A stretch of 5,643 nt of DNA from an uncultured Oscillospiraceae bacterium (GTDB lineage Bacteria > Bacillota > Clostridia > Oscillospirales > Oscillospiraceae): positions 1 through 5,643 of the forward strand of contig CAAGIE010000124.1 of assembly GCA_900769835.1 (NCBI GenBank). Reading direction: 5' to 3'. The translations under genes were made by a program, and so were the position numbers. The notes below the pieces were generated by a model, which did no database searches, had not been told where the DNA came from, and saw only the letters and a program-made list of their open reading frames with translations. Shown in pieces: positions 4,693 to 5,643 of the stretch; within the stretch, counting starts at the first letter, position 1, and the number at the start of each line of letters is the position of its first letter.

Positions 4693-5643
4693 TCAGCCCA
4701 GAACTGCCTTGTGGAAAACCTTCTTACCCTTACGGATCTTAACGCCTTCCTTGAGCATATCTTCACTGACTGCAAAGGTGGGATCCGGCACCTTTTCGTC
4801 ATTGACGAACACACCGCCCTGCTGAACCAGTCTGCGAGCCTCACCATTGGATGCGGCCAGTTTGCAGGCAACCATCAGGTTCAGAATGCCGATCTTGCCG
4901 TCTGCCAACTTATCAGCGGCGATCTCGGTAGTAGGCATATTGGCATCATCGCCGCCACCTACAAACAGAGCCTTTGCAGAAGCCTGCGCCTTCAGTGCTT
5001 CCTCTTCGCCGTGAACCAGTTTGGTCAACTCAAAAGCAAGGATTTCCTTGGCGGTATTGAGCTGTGCGTCCTTCCAGGAATCCATCTCGTTGATCTGCTC
5101 CAGAGGCAGGAAAGTCAGCATACGGATGCACTTGAGAACATCAGAGTCCTCCACATTGCGCCAATACTGATAGAATTCAAAGGGTGTGGTCTTGTTGGGA
5201 TCCAGCCACACTGCGCCCTTTGCAGTCTTACCCATCTTCTTGCCCTCGGAGTTCAGCAGAAGGGTGATGGTCATAGCGTGTGCGTCCTTACCCAGCTTGC
5301 GGCGGATCAGTTCCGTGCCGCCCAGCATATTGCTCCACTGATCGTTACCACCGAACTGCATATTGCAGCCATAGTGCTGGTACAGGTAGTAGAAGTCGTA
5401 GGACTGCATGATCATGTAGTTGAACTCCAGGAAGCTCAGACCCTTTTCCATGCGCTGCTTGTAGCACTCGGCACGCAGCATATTGTTAACAGAGAAGCAA
5501 GCGCCCACTTCGCGCAGCACATCCACATAATTGAGGTCCAGCAGCCAATCAGCATTGTTGACCATCTGTGCCTTGCCCTCACCAAACTCGATAAAGCGCT
5601 CCATCTGCTTCTTGAAGCAGGCGCAGTTGTGGTCGATGACTTC
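4693..5643 (-). CDS. tyrS: Tyrosine--tRNA ligase, C-terminal part (5' partial)
   Basis: The frame is open through the right edge (5643) and stops with TGA at 4693, giving 316 of about 400-410 expected residues. The ATG at 5604 is internal: upstream codons read EVIDHNCACFKKQ, a normal TyrRS continuation. In visible-fragment numbering, the tyrosine-site residues Tyr76, Gln80 and Asp83 (in NYMIMQSYDF) and Asp101-Gln102 (in GGNDQW) keep the spacing of the Bacillus enzyme. KMGKT at 136-140 is the KMSKS-loop variant of the TyrS-type enzymes. Residues from about 250 to 313 form the C-terminal S4 RNA-binding domain (NLMVACKLAASNGEARRLV onward). The HIGH motif and any T-box leader lie beyond the window. 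It charges tRNA-Tyr in the cytosol as a homodimer (family knowledge). It is convergent with dapA and ends at the shared hairpin. Confidence 0.97.
   Translation of the reverse strand, partial: EVIDHNCACFKKQMERFIEFGEGKAQMVNNADWLLDLNYVDVLREVGACFSVNNMLRAECYKQRMEKGLSFLEFNYMIMQSYDFYYLYQHYGCNMQFGGNDQWSNMLGGTELIRRKLGKDAHAMTITLLLNSEGKKMGKTAKGAVWLDPNKTTPFEFYQYWRNVEDSDVLKCIRMLTFLPLEQINEMDSWKDAQLNTAKEILAFELTKLVHGEEEALKAQASAKALFVGGGDDANMPTTEIAADKLADGKIGILNLMVACKLAASNGEARRLVQQGGVFVNDEKVPDPTFAVSEDMLKEGVKIRKGKKVFHKAVLG

Overview
The window reads as a stretch of ordinary bacterial chromosome, most likely from an anaerobic member of the Bacillota (class Clostridia, Oscillospiraceae/Ruminococcaceae-like). I infer this from strong AAGGAGG-type ribosome binding sites, near-consensus sigma-A/sigma-70 promoters, roughly balanced base composition, a clostridial-style TyrRS with a KMGKT loop, a Cytidylate_kin2-type protein typical of Clostridia, and a DapA with Gram-positive-like residues in its allosteric pocket. 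No phage, transposon, CRISPR or RNA gene is visible. Coding density is high and no gene-free stretch exceeds about 115 bases.

Layout, left to right. (1) 1-268, plus strand: C-terminal end of a PQQ-like beta-propeller protein, closed by a strong hairpin terminator. (2) 311-974, plus strand: a monocistronic cytidylate-kinase-like gene with a perfect-consensus promoter. (3) A terminator usable from both sides at 985-1017 separates it from the convergent minus-strand operon queA-tgt-yajC (3670 down to 1025). The operon has a clear promoter ahead of queA and a second, extended -10 promoter just ahead of yajC. (4) dapA on the plus strand (3784-4656), divergent from queA. (5) A hairpin at 4655-4683 shared by the convergent dapA and tyrS. 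(6) tyrS on the minus strand, running off the right edge (5643 to 4693), with its N-terminal Rossmann half and HIGH motif outside the window.

Functionally, queA and tgt are consecutive steps of queuosine modification of tRNA. Tgt exchanges guanine-34 for preQ1, and QueA adds an epoxycyclopentanediol from S-adenosylmethionine. yajC, an accessory membrane subunit of the Sec translocon, is the usual downstream neighbour of these genes, but here secD/secF do not follow. dapA catalyses the entry step of the diaminopimelate/lysine pathway, and tyrS charges tRNA-Tyr. Tyr is one of the four amino acids whose GUN-anticodon tRNAs carry queuosine, though tyrS and queA/tgt are not co-transcribed here.

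I did not find a previously undescribed system. The points most worth a second look are the substituted lysine-feedback site of DapA, the YajC with a long Lys/Glu tail and no secDF, the uncharacterised kinase-like protein behind a consensus promoter, and the compact bidirectional terminators.
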